Positions 32,293-47,200 of a stretch of 64,000 bases of DNA are shown in pieces. Below the pieces are notes generated by a model that worked only from the letters and a program-made list of their open reading frames with translations, was not told the DNA's origin and ran no database searches. The stretch comes from Pycnopodia helianthoides (Eukaryota > Echinodermata > Asteroidea > Forcipulatida > Asteriidae): the NCBI GenBank assembly GCA_032158295.1, contig CM063243.1:5216948-5280947 (forward strand), written 5' to 3'. The position numbers and the translations under genes were made by a program. Within the stretch, counting starts at the first letter, position 1. The number at the start of each line of letters is the position of its first letter.

Positions 32293-35200
32293 GTACAAAT
32301 GAAGGTCCATGGGAGATGGTGTGACTGGGGGAGGGGGGGGGGAGGTGAATAAAACAAATTCTATGAATTACAATTCGTGGTCATGATCTTCAGCTCCAAA
32401 CTTACCCCAACCATGCCAACCTTTCAAAAACAAATTGTTAAACATGTAACTCTACTTCAATCTTCAAGTAAAATGTATATTGGGTTTCCTGGTTTTGTGG
32501 CAGTTTCGATGACACTAAAAACCTGCATGTCAATGCAAAAAAAAATATTAATGTTAAAAAATAAAAGGATTTAAGCAATTGATGTACAATTCTTTTTGCA
32601 AAAATAGTTTCAGGCACACTCTAAAATAATAAAATATAGTTTTAAAACTTAAAGGTAGATTGGTTTTTAATACTGATTTATAGGCCAAATTATCAAGCAA
32701 GATGCAATAAAAGCCACCTATGACAGTTTCAGCTGAATACAGTGTCTACCTGCTGAGAAAGCTGAGAAAACAGCAAAAAACTGAATGGTAATTTCCTCGA
32801 GAACATCAAATCCATTCATGTTCAGCCTCACCAAGGTGACAACGGGTACCAATCACATCTCTGGCCAAAAACATTCACAAACGGACACCACAGAAATTTG
32901 AACTTTATATTCAAATTTTCAACATACTTTGATTGATTTCTAATCAGTGTGGGCACTTCAGACAAAATAGTTTCCCAGGATGCTTACTACCATTACCATC
33001 TTTATAACAAGTAGGCTTTGGAATAGAGATTATTACATGTTTTTTTTCCTGAGGTCGCGACCAAAGTATGACCCTTCCTTTGAGTTTAAGTAGATGTGAT
33101 AATTTTAACCCTCGGTCCTCCGGACAGTCGTTTTAAAGGGTCATGACTAACAAGAGGTATGATCAGCTGAGCTAAAGTGTAACATGCCTTACTGGAACCT
33201 ATTTATTTGTGTCGGTCATTGTCCTTTAGCCTCTGATATTGGAAGCGCACAAGAAACGATTACACTGTCTTCAGTTTGGTCATCAACACAACCCAACCCT
33301 ACTCTGTTCAGCTGCTGATGACTATGTCATCGTATGGAACGTACAGAGGGCCCGGGCATCCTATGATCAAGGTGTGGACAATTTTATAAGAAATTGTTTT
33401 CAAAATCCTCAATGAAAACATTTCCCCAAATGAAGCACTAGGCCTAGACTCAAGCGGTGAGATCTAAAGCCAATTATCTCGTTAAGTTTTCCTTTAAGAT
33501 CGTTAACTGATGTTATTGCAGGCCTGGAATGACACGGCGACCACGGAGGGCATGGCCTCTGTTACCCCTGTTCCTGTCTTTGGAGCCCTTTCAAAAGTTT
33601 CCCCATAAGATTTTCCAATGGAAGTTCCCTTTGCAAAATGAAACATGGCCTTGCCTTCTCAAAGATGAAACTCCGGGCCTGTTACTGCATTTGGGATGAT
33701 GAATAATGTTTTGGGTTTTACCCTTACCCCGATGTGTAACAAGCACTGTAAACTCGATGCTTCCTGAGTCTTGTGGGAAAAAACAAACTCCAAAAGCTTC
33801 TCGGTTGGGATTCGAACCCATGACCTCCACCAGTCTAGAGCAGATGTCGTAAGTGCTAGACCACCAAGCATGCCAGACGACTTGAAGTTTGAATCCTGTA
33901 AAATTTAGTTGTGGGTACCACCATGACCACAAACAGTTGTAATTGGGGATAATATTACTGTGGTTTTCTCTACACACCAATGTTTTAGGGTAGACCCAAA
34001 TTAATATTCTTTTCTGAATTGTTTAGTGCATCACAATCTTAACTTTACCCTACTTCATAAATGATACTTTTTACAAGTTGGGCTGTTTTATGAGTCCCTT
34101 TTGCAAGCTACATTTATCACATGAGTTAATCTTGACCTTGACGGGTTCATAGGTCAACAGATCAGGGGTCAGGTCATCAGCCAATGTCTGCATGATGTTC
34201 AGCATTGTAGCTTCAGCGCTGATGATTCTATGGTAGCTGTTTGCACTGGATGTGAGGTGCTCATTCTGGACTCGGGGGTAAGTAACTTTAGGAGTGTCAT
34301 GGTCAAGTGGTCTGGTGCACCGGACTCGGGTTCCGGTGTTGTCGCAGTGTTGGTTCAGGACATGGTCATGGAACTTGCATCCTTGAGCAAAAAACTCGGC
34401 GAAAATTGCTCTGCCCATTAGACGGGATAAAGCCATTTGTCATGTGTGTCAGCTAATGCCCTGATGTGAACTTCCGAATATTTTTATATTTGGGGTAGCA
34501 AGTTGCAATTGATACTGGACGACTTTTCTTAAAAGTGACTTGTCTCAAGTGTCGATTTATGTATGCAATAAAAAAAACAGTTTGTTAACGGATGAGTTGT
34601 CACTAGTCGGGTTGGTTCGAGGTACATGTAGGTCAAGTTATCTGTATGACCACCTGTGTGTAGAGCAAGTTCTACGCGTGAGAAGATTTCTGTGTTTAAT
34701 CCAGTTCATCCACTGTTTACATGCATTTTACATATAATAATAGTGTCACAGACGCAGAAGAAATTATGGCAACCAGAGATCAGAATTTGTGGGCTAAAAT
34801 TGATGTGTATTCAAATTTTGCAAACCTTCATTGAAAGCTTTCATATCAAGCTCTCAGTTTTCTTCATTTCCTACCCTAATCTAGGTCAAGTACATATAGG
34901 GCAGTATCTGAATTGGCGGCTATGGCTACGGCTACAACTGCTGCTAAGGACACGCTATACTTCAATACGGAGATCCAGCCATAGCCATAGCTGAAGCTGC
35001 AAATTCAGACACGGCCTCAATCAGTTTATGTTTTTTGGTTGTATACTTTTGTATCTGTATCATTGCATTGTTTGTACCTTTATTTGTGTAGCCTTAGCTT
35101 TGAAAATCTTTGTTGGCGCTGTAAAAATGCCTGTATGTATGTGTAGTTGAAATGCATTGGTTTGTTATTACACAGTGTGAGAGGCTGGACACAACGCTCG

Positions 35201-38200
35201 AGGGCCACACAGCCAGAGTGACTTGTGCGGAGTTTTCACCACACAATCTGTCGTGTGTGGTTTCGGTATCTGAAGACCGTACATTTAAGGTGAGTGCAAG
35301 TTACCTTCATTCTTGGTTCTATTTTAGGGAAGAGTAGCAATTCATAAATGCTCAAATTAGTCAGTGCAATAAGAAAACACTGTCTCATTGTTGTAAACTA
35401 ATTGTTTGTGCAGCGCTGGGGTTTTTCCAAACTCTATGCTGATGTTATGTGGGTATTTACCTTCAAGTTAATTTCAGTTCGTATCTTCAATGTTTTACTA
35501 GGTATGGGACATCACGAAAGGCTGTCTAGTCTACCAGTCCAGCATCATATCGGGTAAATCATTTCTTTCTTTGCAGGGAACGATATTGTGGTGCAGCAAG
35601 TTTGGATTGAAAAATATTTTGACTAAACACATGTGTCATGGACACTGAATGCCATCCATTAGCAAATGATGATTTTTGAGTAGCAACTGATTATATTTTG
35701 TGTAGCTTTTTGCTAGGGAAATCAGTCACTGTTTTTGTACTTCATTCCCTGACTTGTTTCTAAAATACTGTCACTTATATACCAATAAACAAATTCTAAA
35801 GATATTTTCTGAAGAAAATCAGCTATTCCTGGGCATAGCATTGATTAAATACAAAGTGTAGTCTCTAAATGGTTGAAAGTAATTTATTTATATATTTATG
35901 CTTATTTTTTATTACAGCATCACCCTTCCTCAGCTTGGTAATGAACCCGAACTGTGAACATTTAGCTGTGGGAACATCTGATGGCCAGGTAGTAGTCACT
36001 GACACAAATCATTATACAAGATTCAACAGAGAATCTATATGTTTATAATACACAGTATATTGATGAACATTTCAATTGCAAAATCTGAGTGGATACATTC
36101 ACCACATGATATCCAGGCTGGCATAGTTTATCTGTCATCTGGTCACATAAAACCACAGTGAATGAGATGGAATGGTCAGACAGTAGGAGGATTGACTCTG
36201 TACTCTGTGAGTATGCACTCACCACATGATAACCCTTATAAGCTGCTACATAAATTGGTCTCATAATTTATAAAAAAATACCCAAAACTTCAAAATCTGT
36301 CTTAAAAAGTGTCTCTTTTTGTTCAAGCGCCTTGAGCACCTTTTGGAGGATACAGGCGCTATGTATAAGACTAAGTAAATGCTGTTCCTCGTAAAAAACG
36401 TCTTATGCATGTACGTTATTTGACCATCAGGTCAGAGTGTATGACATGCGGGAGGGCAATGGGTTCCGCTGTCTTCATCAGCTAGACATTGCTAAGATGC
36501 TGCAAACCCAAAGGAAAACCAAAGAAGCGGAACGAAACGCCACTGAAGAAAAAGGTAACGATAACCATGATGACAGGGTTTCTCCTCCTTGCGCAATCGT
36601 CTCTAAAGGTTTATTTATTTATTTATTTCATAACACATTCAACAGCTCAAATGAACGCCAATAACAGGATGCATAGGAAACGAGAAGAAATGTTACTCTA
36701 AGATGAGGGAGGAAAAATCCCTGATTGGAAAAACACACACAATCAGATAGGGACTGAAAACCCAATCCACATGTAAGGCTCCAGTCTGAGGTGAGATTTG
36801 AATAGATTCCATAGAGGTGAAAGGCAGGGAGAAACCACTGAACCAAATCAAAAGTACTGTAAATAAATTGTAGACAAAAAAGTAAAAGTGATGTATGGGT
36901 TAAATCCTTAAAACCCCAGTTTTTGTTCATGTAGAAAACAGTATTTTTACCTTCATTTTCTGCCTTAAAGGTCCTCGAACCATCAGCAGTCATCCCACAT
37001 GGAAGAGACCCATCGACCAGCCACTGAATGATGGAGAGGAGCCGGAGGACACTGACTTCACATCGGAGGCAGGAGAGTCCATCTTGGGGATGCATTTCAC
37101 CATCACTGCCTCATCAAGGCAGCTTGAAGAGGATGGCCACAACGAACGCAAGAAGCCATCTCTCATGCCGGACGATTCACTGATGGAGTAAGTCGACTCA
37201 GTGGGAGACGTCTGTAGGATACATCATTGCTGTGGCAGGCATGATATTCTTCCTACTTAAATCCGATTTCTGATTTTTTGGCCCTCAGAAAAATCACCAA
37301 TATTGAAATTAAAAAGCCTGCAAAATCTACTAAAGAAAGCCTGCACCATATGCATGTCATACCTTTGTACTCAATAAAATTGTCCTACCTTTTCGCCGAA
37401 GGGCCAAACATCATGCCTGTTGTGGGGAAGATTAAATTGATTTTCATTCTCGTCAATATTATTAGAAATGTCCCATACCCACCCGCAGTATTAGTATTCA
37501 GAACTTTTGGGGGCTTCTTGAGTAATCGGTTTAAACCTATGAAAGGAGAGACAACAGAGATGCTTATAATTAGTTCCCTAAGTTGTTTTGTCCTGTGAGA
37601 AAATTGAGTAGCACATGGTATGCTGAATCTTGGAACGCTCAGTTTTGACCTCCCATTGAGCTGAACATAATGACACATAGGTGGCAGCCTGTTCATTATT
37701 GTATGCCACATTTGTATAACAACAAGACAAAGGTCTAGAGTCGGGGGTTACACACCCTCAGAAAGGGATTTTTCAAGGTGGATTCGGGTCATAAATGGTT
37801 CTTATTGTCTTTCAGGGAACTACTAGATGAATCCCCGATGCTTGTTATTGGAACTCCAGGTGCAATGATGCATGTTAATGTACACAACTACGAGTTGGCT
37901 TCATTTCTTGACTTTCAAGGTACGTAGAAGAAACTTTAAAAAAAATTTTAAACAGAGATGCTCTGAGAATCTCATCAGGATAGTAGCAGATGGTGTCATC
38001 AATGTTGCTTTATCATATAAATGTAACAGAATTCCTACACTTTTACCCATATTTGCCTGTAACTACTGGATTTTCCTGTGGAACACATAATCACTGTAAA
38101 CGTCGACCTACTATTGACCGACCCCTTGCACAACGCAGAACGTCATCTCCGCAAAATCCCCGTCCATCATTTCCACCATTTTGAGGCGATTCCTTAGTGT

Positions 38201-41200
38201 GCGATTTGACTCCCAAAATAGCGGCCAGAGTAGGCGCGTGTAATGTAAGTGCGCTGCAGTGTGTGCAAGGGTTCAACACAGGAAACCCTCATTGAACAAT
38301 AATGTAGTGTGTTCCTTTATGCTCATGTTACTGGTGATGTGAGACGAGACATGGCAAGATATATTTCACATGAACTCCTCAATTCTTATTTTTGCAAGGA
38401 AGGAAGCCTAATTCAACTGGCCATTGTGCTTTTTGCCATACTGGTCGAATACCTTGGAACAACCCCATTGTTCAGCATATGTTTTCAAGAAACTACTCAA
38501 GAGTGAACTTTTTATTTAATACTAGTTTATTTTGTTTGTACAGCGCCTTGATCTAGCTGCTGGGATACTTGGGCTGTGCGCTTATTATTATTATTATTGA
38601 GAAAAGACCGATTGTTTGTGTAATGCAACAATAGACCTTTATCATGCTGCCACCATATCGGTCATGTTCCCTGTATCCAATAACAGTAATGAATGCTAAT
38701 TCATAGTACGAAAAGGAAACAAGACTATTTCGCCTTCCAGGCTCGGTTCTGTTACACTGATTTGAATGAGAGAAAATCAAGATGGCCACATCATGATAAA
38801 GGTCTATTGGCGCTACATGGGCTGGGGCAGGAACAGTGTTTATGCAGTGTGACCAGTCGGGATATGGTTTACACTGCGAGATGGGCACAAACTATTTCAA
38901 TCTCGGTGGGTGACAGTTTTTCATTTTGTCTCGATGTTGGTTCGTTAATGTGGTTTTCGTTTACTTTTAAACATCTTACAGATCCTATTCCATCTACTGG
39001 AGAGGATCGACATTACATCACAGTGTCTGGCTCGTATGCCTTTGCCCAAACACCAGATGATGTCCACCAGGTAGGAATCAACATTTCCTTTTTAAAAGAT
39101 AACGTTTACATTTATTGATTCTTTGTAATAATGCATTTTGACTTGTAGTAAGTTGCAAAAGGGGACATCGGGACACTGCGACAGCTAATTTCCACTGGTT
39201 GTGTAATTCTGAGCATCCATTTCTGGGAACAGTTTTTTTTTTTTTGGGGGGGGGTGGGTTAAGTCTTGTGACCCCAAAAGCCTTAAATTTATTATTATTG
39301 TAACGCTGAGTTTTCAAGACTATTTCTGTCTTTATTTCTTGGTTAATTAGCGGAGTGGAGTGTATTCTGTGACTCCACGACTCAGTGAAGAAAAGTACAC
39401 TTGAAACAATTTCTAAACTTAGTCGTGTGAAAAGGGCTGAATTGTTTTGATCCTACTATACATACTTATTCCCTTATAGACATGGTGTATGATTGGAAGT
39501 CTATTTGAGAATGCAGTAGACCTGATCCGATTGAAGACACCGCTGTGCAAGTCTACCTCGGCTCTCCCAGCGTTGGTGGACCGTCTGACTATTGAACCTT
39601 CAAGCAATGAAGATTCCTCTACTGGTGGAGCAGATGGTGATTCCCAACCAATTACAGTTATATCCAGGTATTTTGGGGGTACTAGCGGCGGCGCTATGGG
39701 GAGGGGGCATGGGTGTGTCGCACACATTTGGGGAATGTTCCATTCGATGTTTTCTGAGCTCAAGGCCCCAAACTCAGAAAAAACACATCCTTTTCATTGT
39801 GTGATTATGTTAACATTTTGGTAGACAATTCATCTTGAAATGGTCAGACAGCAGGAGGGTTGACTTTGTACTGTACATGCATAAAAAGAACCCAGTACAC
39901 TTATCGTTAAAAGAGAAGGGGCTCACCCCTGTGTTTGGAGCAGTGGCAGCCAATTGCACAATGGTGCCTCTTAACGCTTACAGCTGATATATCAATTGCA
40001 CGCCATTCAGTGTTTCTTCCTTTACAAAAACCCTCACATACTTGTGTAGATTTTTTAAAGCGTTTTGATACCAAAATGAAAAACACAATTAAATGCTCAA
40101 ATAGATACTAATATCATAATGATATGAGTGTATTTAATACATGTAAAGTTTGTACCCCCTAAACATTATTGTATTGGTTTTAATTTGGAACAACTTTTAC
40201 TTCTCAGTGTGCCACTAAGTGAAAAGTCCATCTTACGGACTGAGATAAAGGTGAAACCAAAGGAAGGCCCCAAGGCCAAACAAGGAGGCAAGGTAACCAA
40301 GAAACCCTCCAGTTCATCAGGGCTCCAAGACCAAGCTCTGACCTTCAAGACTAAGGTCAAATCATCTGGTTACACTGCAGCGCCAAGGTGAGATTTTGTA
40401 CCCGTTTTTTTAACCCTCCTACATGTACTCTTGTTAACATTTTCTGACTTGACCCGGCCATTGCAAACCAGTCAACAGCACAAGTTGTGTATGGTGACGC
40501 AACTATGCACAGAACTGATTGTATGTATGTGTGCACCATTTGCAGGCTTTAATAATTTATATATTATTCAAAACCACAGTGGATGAAATTGAATGGTTAG
40601 ACAGTAGGAGGGTTGACTATGTACTGTTTAGATGCATTGAGCAAAGGATGTGCCATTGCAGACTGACATAGATTATCTGTTATTCATAACCACTGGATGA
40701 TATTGAATGGACAGACAGTAGGAGGGTTGACTGTGTAATGTGTGCTTTACATGATATCACATGGCAGGTGGCGTAAATGAAGTTAAGCTATCAGATCACA
40801 CAAAACCTGTGGATGATATTGAGTGGTTGGACAGTTGGAGGGTTGACTGTGTAATGTGTGCTTTACATGATATCACTTTGCAGGTGGCATACATGAAGTT
40901 TAACTCTCAAACAAAAGCTGTGGATGATATTGAGTGGTTGGACAGAAGAAGCATGGTAGGAGGGTTAAATGTGCGCCAATGTTAAGAAATATTGTCAGGC
41001 TTCCAAGCTGCACTATGAATGTTTTGAAACATTTCTGGTTTCATTACCAGAAATGTCTGATAATAAAAATGCCAGAAAAAAGAGAGGAAAAAAAGAGTAG
41101 ATTTATGAGAACCGGTTTATTATTAGGTTGTTTGAGTTCCCAGGCAGTTTGTTTTTTGGTGCTTGTTTTGTTTTTTACACAGATGTACTCGTGGAAACCT

Positions 41201-44200
41201 ACTGAGAAAGACAACCATAAATCATGGGAAACCTTATACCCTAGTCATCTGTTTTTCATTTTGTTTTCAATCCCAGGGCCACGATGTTTTCTCCCAAGAC
41301 CAGCACAACTAAAACAAGCTCGGCGAAGAAGGACAAAGGTGGCTCGGTTGCAGTAAGGTAGGTCTTAACCTTGACAGAAATTCATATCTTGTACTACATG
41401 TACAAATCTCTGAGTGGTTTCAACTGCAACTGCAGGGGGTACTCCAGAGAGTGGTTATCCAAGGGGACTGGCAGTCAGTTGCTAGGGGGAAGGCTGACCT
41501 CCAATCCAGTGCACCGGCATACCAACACTTAATTTTTTTCCGGGGGTGGCCGGGGGATGATAGGGAATGATAAGGGGGGATTGGCTTACGACCTTTCCGG
41601 TCACCCCTGAATGCTGCCCTCATTACAGCCAGAGATGCGGTTGGTACCTGTGTTCTCTCGCTAACGTGAATGGGTTTGACAGATGAAAATATTGTGACAG
41701 TCTTTTTTTTTTTTTTTTTTTTCTAAGCAAGTAGGCACTGTATTCAACTGAAATTTTCACATCATTTTGCTGAAAACCCCCAAATGAAGACCCTCCCTTA
41801 AGGTTTTAGCGCTTAGATGCACCGGTTTGAAGGGCTATGCATGTGATTACTGTTACTATTGTAAAAATTGTTAGAAGAATTGTTACAAGCTTTAATACAG
41901 TCTTGCCCATGCAGGTCCCTGATAAAAGAATATCCGATGGACGCCATACCACCAACTACAGTCAAGGCAAAGATAGATGTAGCAGCACAAAGTACTCCTA
42001 TCAATGCTATTCGCTTCTCAGGTAAGCCTTTTATTAGCCATAATATGTGCTACAATTTCAGAAAGCTGCTTAAGCACAAAAAGGTGCTAAGCAAAACAAA
42101 ATCATTCTACCAGAATAAGGTTTCCAGCCAAACTAATGTACCATGTCACATGTACCATTTGTGTCTGGCATCCTGCTCATGTCTGCTTAGCAGAAAATTG
42201 TTAAGCATTATTTTCTGCTTAAGCAGCTCTATGAAATTGGGCCCTGGTAACATTGGAGGGGATGGGGCGGGGGGTAAAAACATGAGCCCATTTACATATA
42301 ACTGCTGAAGCAGAAAATATTGCTTAGCAAGCTCCTGGTAAGCAAAAATTAGCTGTGTAAACCAGTAAAAATTGTATGAAATAGCATTATGGCTGGTATT
42401 CTATTTCTGGTAAGCATAATAATTTTTTGCCTAGCTAATTTTGTGCTGATATAAAGGCTTGATTTGAAATTAACTATTAATTGGCTCCCAAACCAACTTA
42501 TTTTGCGTGAAGTTTTGTCTGCAATGTGTGGGTACTATCAAAGCTACTCTTAAATTATTTTGTGGGATTTATTTATTTTTATTTTGGCAAAGTGTTGGTG
42601 CCACAGACATACATGACTGCATAGGTGTACCACAGCTTTGGCCTGGTTATAATCAAGCCAAAAAATCTGGTCTTTGCACTGTTATTCCAATAAGTAATAA
42701 ATTGCTGTTTACTAAGAACCGAACACCATAGAACATTACACATAGCGCTCGGTGAACACCAGAGGCCTAATGTGCATATTAATCAAGTGCCCGCGTTACA
42801 CGGGTAGAAACAAAAATTGAGTCGGGTAAAAGGTTTAGACCATTTCATGGCCGAATATCCCGAACGTGAGCAAACAGTCCCGAAGCTAATTATTCCATTG
42901 CCTACAAAATTCTACCAAAGATAAATAATAAATTGCTGTTTACTAAGAACCGAACACCATAATTCTAAGCTAGAATTCAAGCTCATTTGATCGAAATCAA
43001 CCAGTATGAATGACTTCAGCCATGAAGTAGGGTCCCATTCCTGCAACAAATAACCTGTAGAACTGTACTTTAAGGTTTTATGGCTTTTGTAGCCAAACAT
43101 ATTGTAGCCAAACATATGCTGAAATTAGGCGTTACGCGAGACTGTTTCAGGTGGTTTATTGGTGAACGTGCAGATGGTGATCATTGCGCGATGACATATG
43201 TACAGCCACTGGCTTCAACTGCCTGTTACATATTGCATTAAATCTTTGGTAGAATTTTGTAGGCAATGGAATAATTAGCTTCGGGACTGTTTGCTCACGT
43301 TCGGGATACTCGGCCATGAAATGGTCTAAACCTTTGAACCTGGTATTAAAGTTAAAATCTATCTCAACTCCTTCAAGAGTATATGACACTAGAAACCAAA
43401 TTGCAACAGCTGTACCTAATCTATCGCAACCATCTCTACCCTCACATGTGTATATATATATGAAGTCCTGGGTGAGGAGAAACAATTCAAGTCAGATGTC
43501 TGGTTCAAGAAGACAAATAAGGCCTAGTGTGACTGGTCACCGTGGGATTGAAACTTACGATCTGGTGAATCAGCGACGGAAACTTGAGACTGGAGACGGG
43601 AGACTGGGCAAATCACATAAAGGCCACTCCTCTTTAGAAGCTATGCTGCTTGAAGATTTGTAATAATCCACAACCACAATTGCTCCGAGCAAAGTTGCAA
43701 GTTGCTGATTGCTTTTACTACTGCATTTACAGAAGGAGATACTTTTTAACGTTTGTTTTCAATAGCAAATCCTTTTAATTTATGCCAATGGTTCTCAGGT
43801 TGTGGGAAACAGAGTTGTCTGGATTAAAATCTCCCTGCATTCGAACCCCACCTGAGTAGTTTGCCTGTGGATTTTTTTCCCACTTGGGACTAGGGGTAAG
43901 CCCCGAGTATAAAGTGCTGATCAACATGGTTGTACAATGTATGGTGAAGCCCAAAATATTATCCTTTGTCCTGATGCAATTATTTGGCCTGCATGAAGTT
44001 CCTTTAAGTATAATTTTTGGTGTAACAAAGGAAAATTTACTAGAATGGGAGTTGAACTTGAAACCTCTGGACTAACGTGCCGGCGCTCTACCAATTGAGC
44101 TATCTAGCCCTGATGTTGGCGGTCTCCCTATTTTATCAGTATTTTTTGTCTGAAAGAACAGAATAAGGAACCTTAAAACTCAAGCTGTTTCAATGCAGAA

Positions 44201-47200
44201 GCAATATTCCTTATTTAATTTGGAAATTGCACATTTTGGAACGCTGTATTTTCCCCTTTAAAAACGACTTGAAAAGTATGTAAACATTTGTGCCTAGCGT
44301 GATCAGAAGAATCATGTCTTCCCCTTCCTCTCAATTGATCTTGCTGCCCCCTCTGACCAAACCCTCCCTCACCAACATTTCCTGTCATGGTGACATCTCA
44401 TCACTATCAATCGTCTTGGGCATTTTGATTGATTCAGTATCCCGTGACACATGAATGCTTAATTGAGCCGATCAGGTTCAATATTTTCTTTTCACCACGG
44501 CATCCTTACCGCGAGAGGAGCCCAGAAGGCCGGGCTGCTACCATTTGGCCTTCAGTTTAGCTCCATCTGGACCCCCCCCCCCCTCATGTTCCTCCCTCCT
44601 CCTTCAGTCAGATTAACTTGCTCTTCCTTGAGGCAGTTGGAGGCGTTCTTGTAGATGTAGATTAACAGCTGCTCTTATCGTTTTCATCAAACTCTCCCGC
44701 CCCTCCCGACATCCGTCAAAACATCAGCTAGCGTGTGCCTGTAGTGCAGAGCTTGTGAAATGCATGACTCTGTGGACTCGCTGCTCCAGGCAGGCTGACA
44801 CGTTGAGATGTCTGAGGCATCATTCTGAACACTTCAGAATGGAAGTGGAGGGAAAAGCTTTCTGAATGTCTTGATTCAAGGGGGGACAAACACGGCACAG
44901 CAAAGTTCTGATCAAAATAAAGGGTTATAACGCCATCTTGCATGGTGGGGAGATCAAAGGTTTGTCGAACTTGGATTTGGGAGGAAAATCTTCAAGATCT
45001 CAGGGCTTGTAGCTCAGAATGTGAACTGGACCAGAAATGTTTGTACAGGACCAGAATCAAAAATGAGAAAATACTTCCCGAGTCCTGACACTGTTCAACG
45101 TGCATGTATTTATTTGTACAATTAAGCACTAAGAAAGACATGGCAGAGGAATTGTATCTGATCTGTCTTTTTGGGTACTAAAGTATACTTCATTACTCAA
45201 GAAAATTGAAAGGTATTTATTAGACTCAAAGTCAACATTTGTACTATGCTTTGTTTCTGATCAAGTTATTACACAGTGAGGTATTGTTTAATTCAATTGA
45301 AAAACACAATATCGCTGGACTGCTCCGGTGTTAAGTTTACTGGCCCGACACTAAAACCACTGGCCTCAGGCATGCAGTCCAGTGTAAAATTAGAGCCCTG
45401 TGTTTATTTGAGAAAGAAGTAATTTCTCAGTAAAACATTTGAATTGATTTTGAGACCTCACGCGTGAGGTCTCAAAATCAAGCATCTGAAAGCACACAAC
45501 TTCGTGTGACAAGGGTGTTTTTTCTTCCATTATTATCTCGCAACTTCGACGACCAATTGAGTACAAATTTTCACAGGTTTGTTATTTTGTGCATATATTG
45601 AGATACACCAAGTGAGAAGACTGGTCTTTGACAATTACCAAAGGTGTCCAGTGTCTTTAAGTTTGACTCACGTTAATGTTTTGCAAAAGTGTTATGACAT
45701 GTATGAGGCAGCGCCAATAATCAAACAGGACTATGTGCGTAGTTTAAATGTGAAAAACAAGCCCCATGAATGTTCTGGATTGAACATTAGCTGGCTTGAT
45801 TCCAACAGTGTGTCAGAACACCATGAAACCATTTTTATAATCCTGCAAGGCTGCACCAGAAAAGGGCATGGTTTGCCTCCAAACAAGGACGATGAATTGC
45901 AAAAAGTTGGGAACGTTTCATCACTTACGTGCACCTCTTGAGCAACTCTTGGGTGTTCCTCACACCCTCCACACTTTTTTTTTATTGAGAGGGGGTAAAG
46001 AGGTTATCGTAGGCTTATTTCAAGCGTTTTTGTTTTGCAGTGCATTTGTTTTTGTACCAGACTTTTTTGGGGGGTACCAGAAGCAACTGCCAACCCATCA
46101 TAGTTTGTGTCTTCATGATAGGAGAAAGGAACTACATATGTCATGTATGTACGTGCGCGAAAAATGCATCAACACAAATAGATTAAGACGGTTGTTTTCA
46201 ACAATTGCCACTTCACAAAGTTATTTCTGTTTGCTTTGTGCATGTGCCATCTTTAAAGGAATACTGTTGACCTAAAAGTCACAGACACACCAGCAGGGTT
46301 TGCCTTTCACTTTTTTAGTGACTGGCCAGCGGGACCAGTTCTTATCGTTTCACCAGTCCATGGTTCGTATCAAAAAGTGTTTTTAGTGATGCTTTTCTAC
46401 ACTGAACTAATAAGCAAGACCACATGGAGATAATTTTGACTGGTCCTCGGTAAGCTTTGGTGGTTACTGATTTTGGGATCCACGGTATACCGTCGCCAAA
46501 ATACCGCACGTCGGTATTCCTAAAACAGCTCTCGGTGTTGTTCGGTAATGAAGAAATACCGTGGCTACTCTGTAATACCGTATAACCACCCATGCTTAGT
46601 CCTCAGGTGTTGTAATTGTAGCAATTGGCCAGTGGACCACTGTTAACAAGGTTAGGAGCGAATGTTGACAAGCCTTCTTTTGCACTTTTGCATATCTGTC
46701 TACATATGTATATAAGCGTAGGCTGTACAAGTCTTGTGTGTATTCAAATGTTGGGTCCCATTAAAGTGCTTAGTTTTCCGGACATTCAAATCTTAAAGCA
46801 ATGTACATTAGAACCCTAGGTTTACATTAACATTCAAGTAACGAACCGACTCTTCTCAAAGCTGTTATTACTCAGTAGGGATTTTCTCATGGTCAGATGG
46901 TGTCACAGCAAAACTTAAAATACACTCCCAATGATGTTTGAATTTGCGTACGGCCTTTTGACTCATATTTATAATGCAAATCTTTATCAGTTTTGTACTA
47001 AACAACAGGCATGATATTCTTCCAACTTTAGTCTGAATTCTGATTTTTTAGCCCTCAGAACAAATCAGCAAAGCTGTTATTAAAAAGCCTGAAAAGTCTA
47101 TTAAACCCTACAGAATATGTATCTCAGCCCTTGTACTCAATAAAATTGTCCTACTTGGAAAACCTAAGAAGATGTAGCGTAGCAAAGTGTTTAAGATGCT

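Noticed and set aside
36628..37095. 155-codon minus-strand frame
   Set aside because: It is antisense to WDR27 exon 8 and mostly intronic; no domain or promoter evidence.
44728..44943. 71-codon minus-strand frame in intron 14
   Set aside because: No splice sites in phase and no recognisable domain; treated as non-coding.
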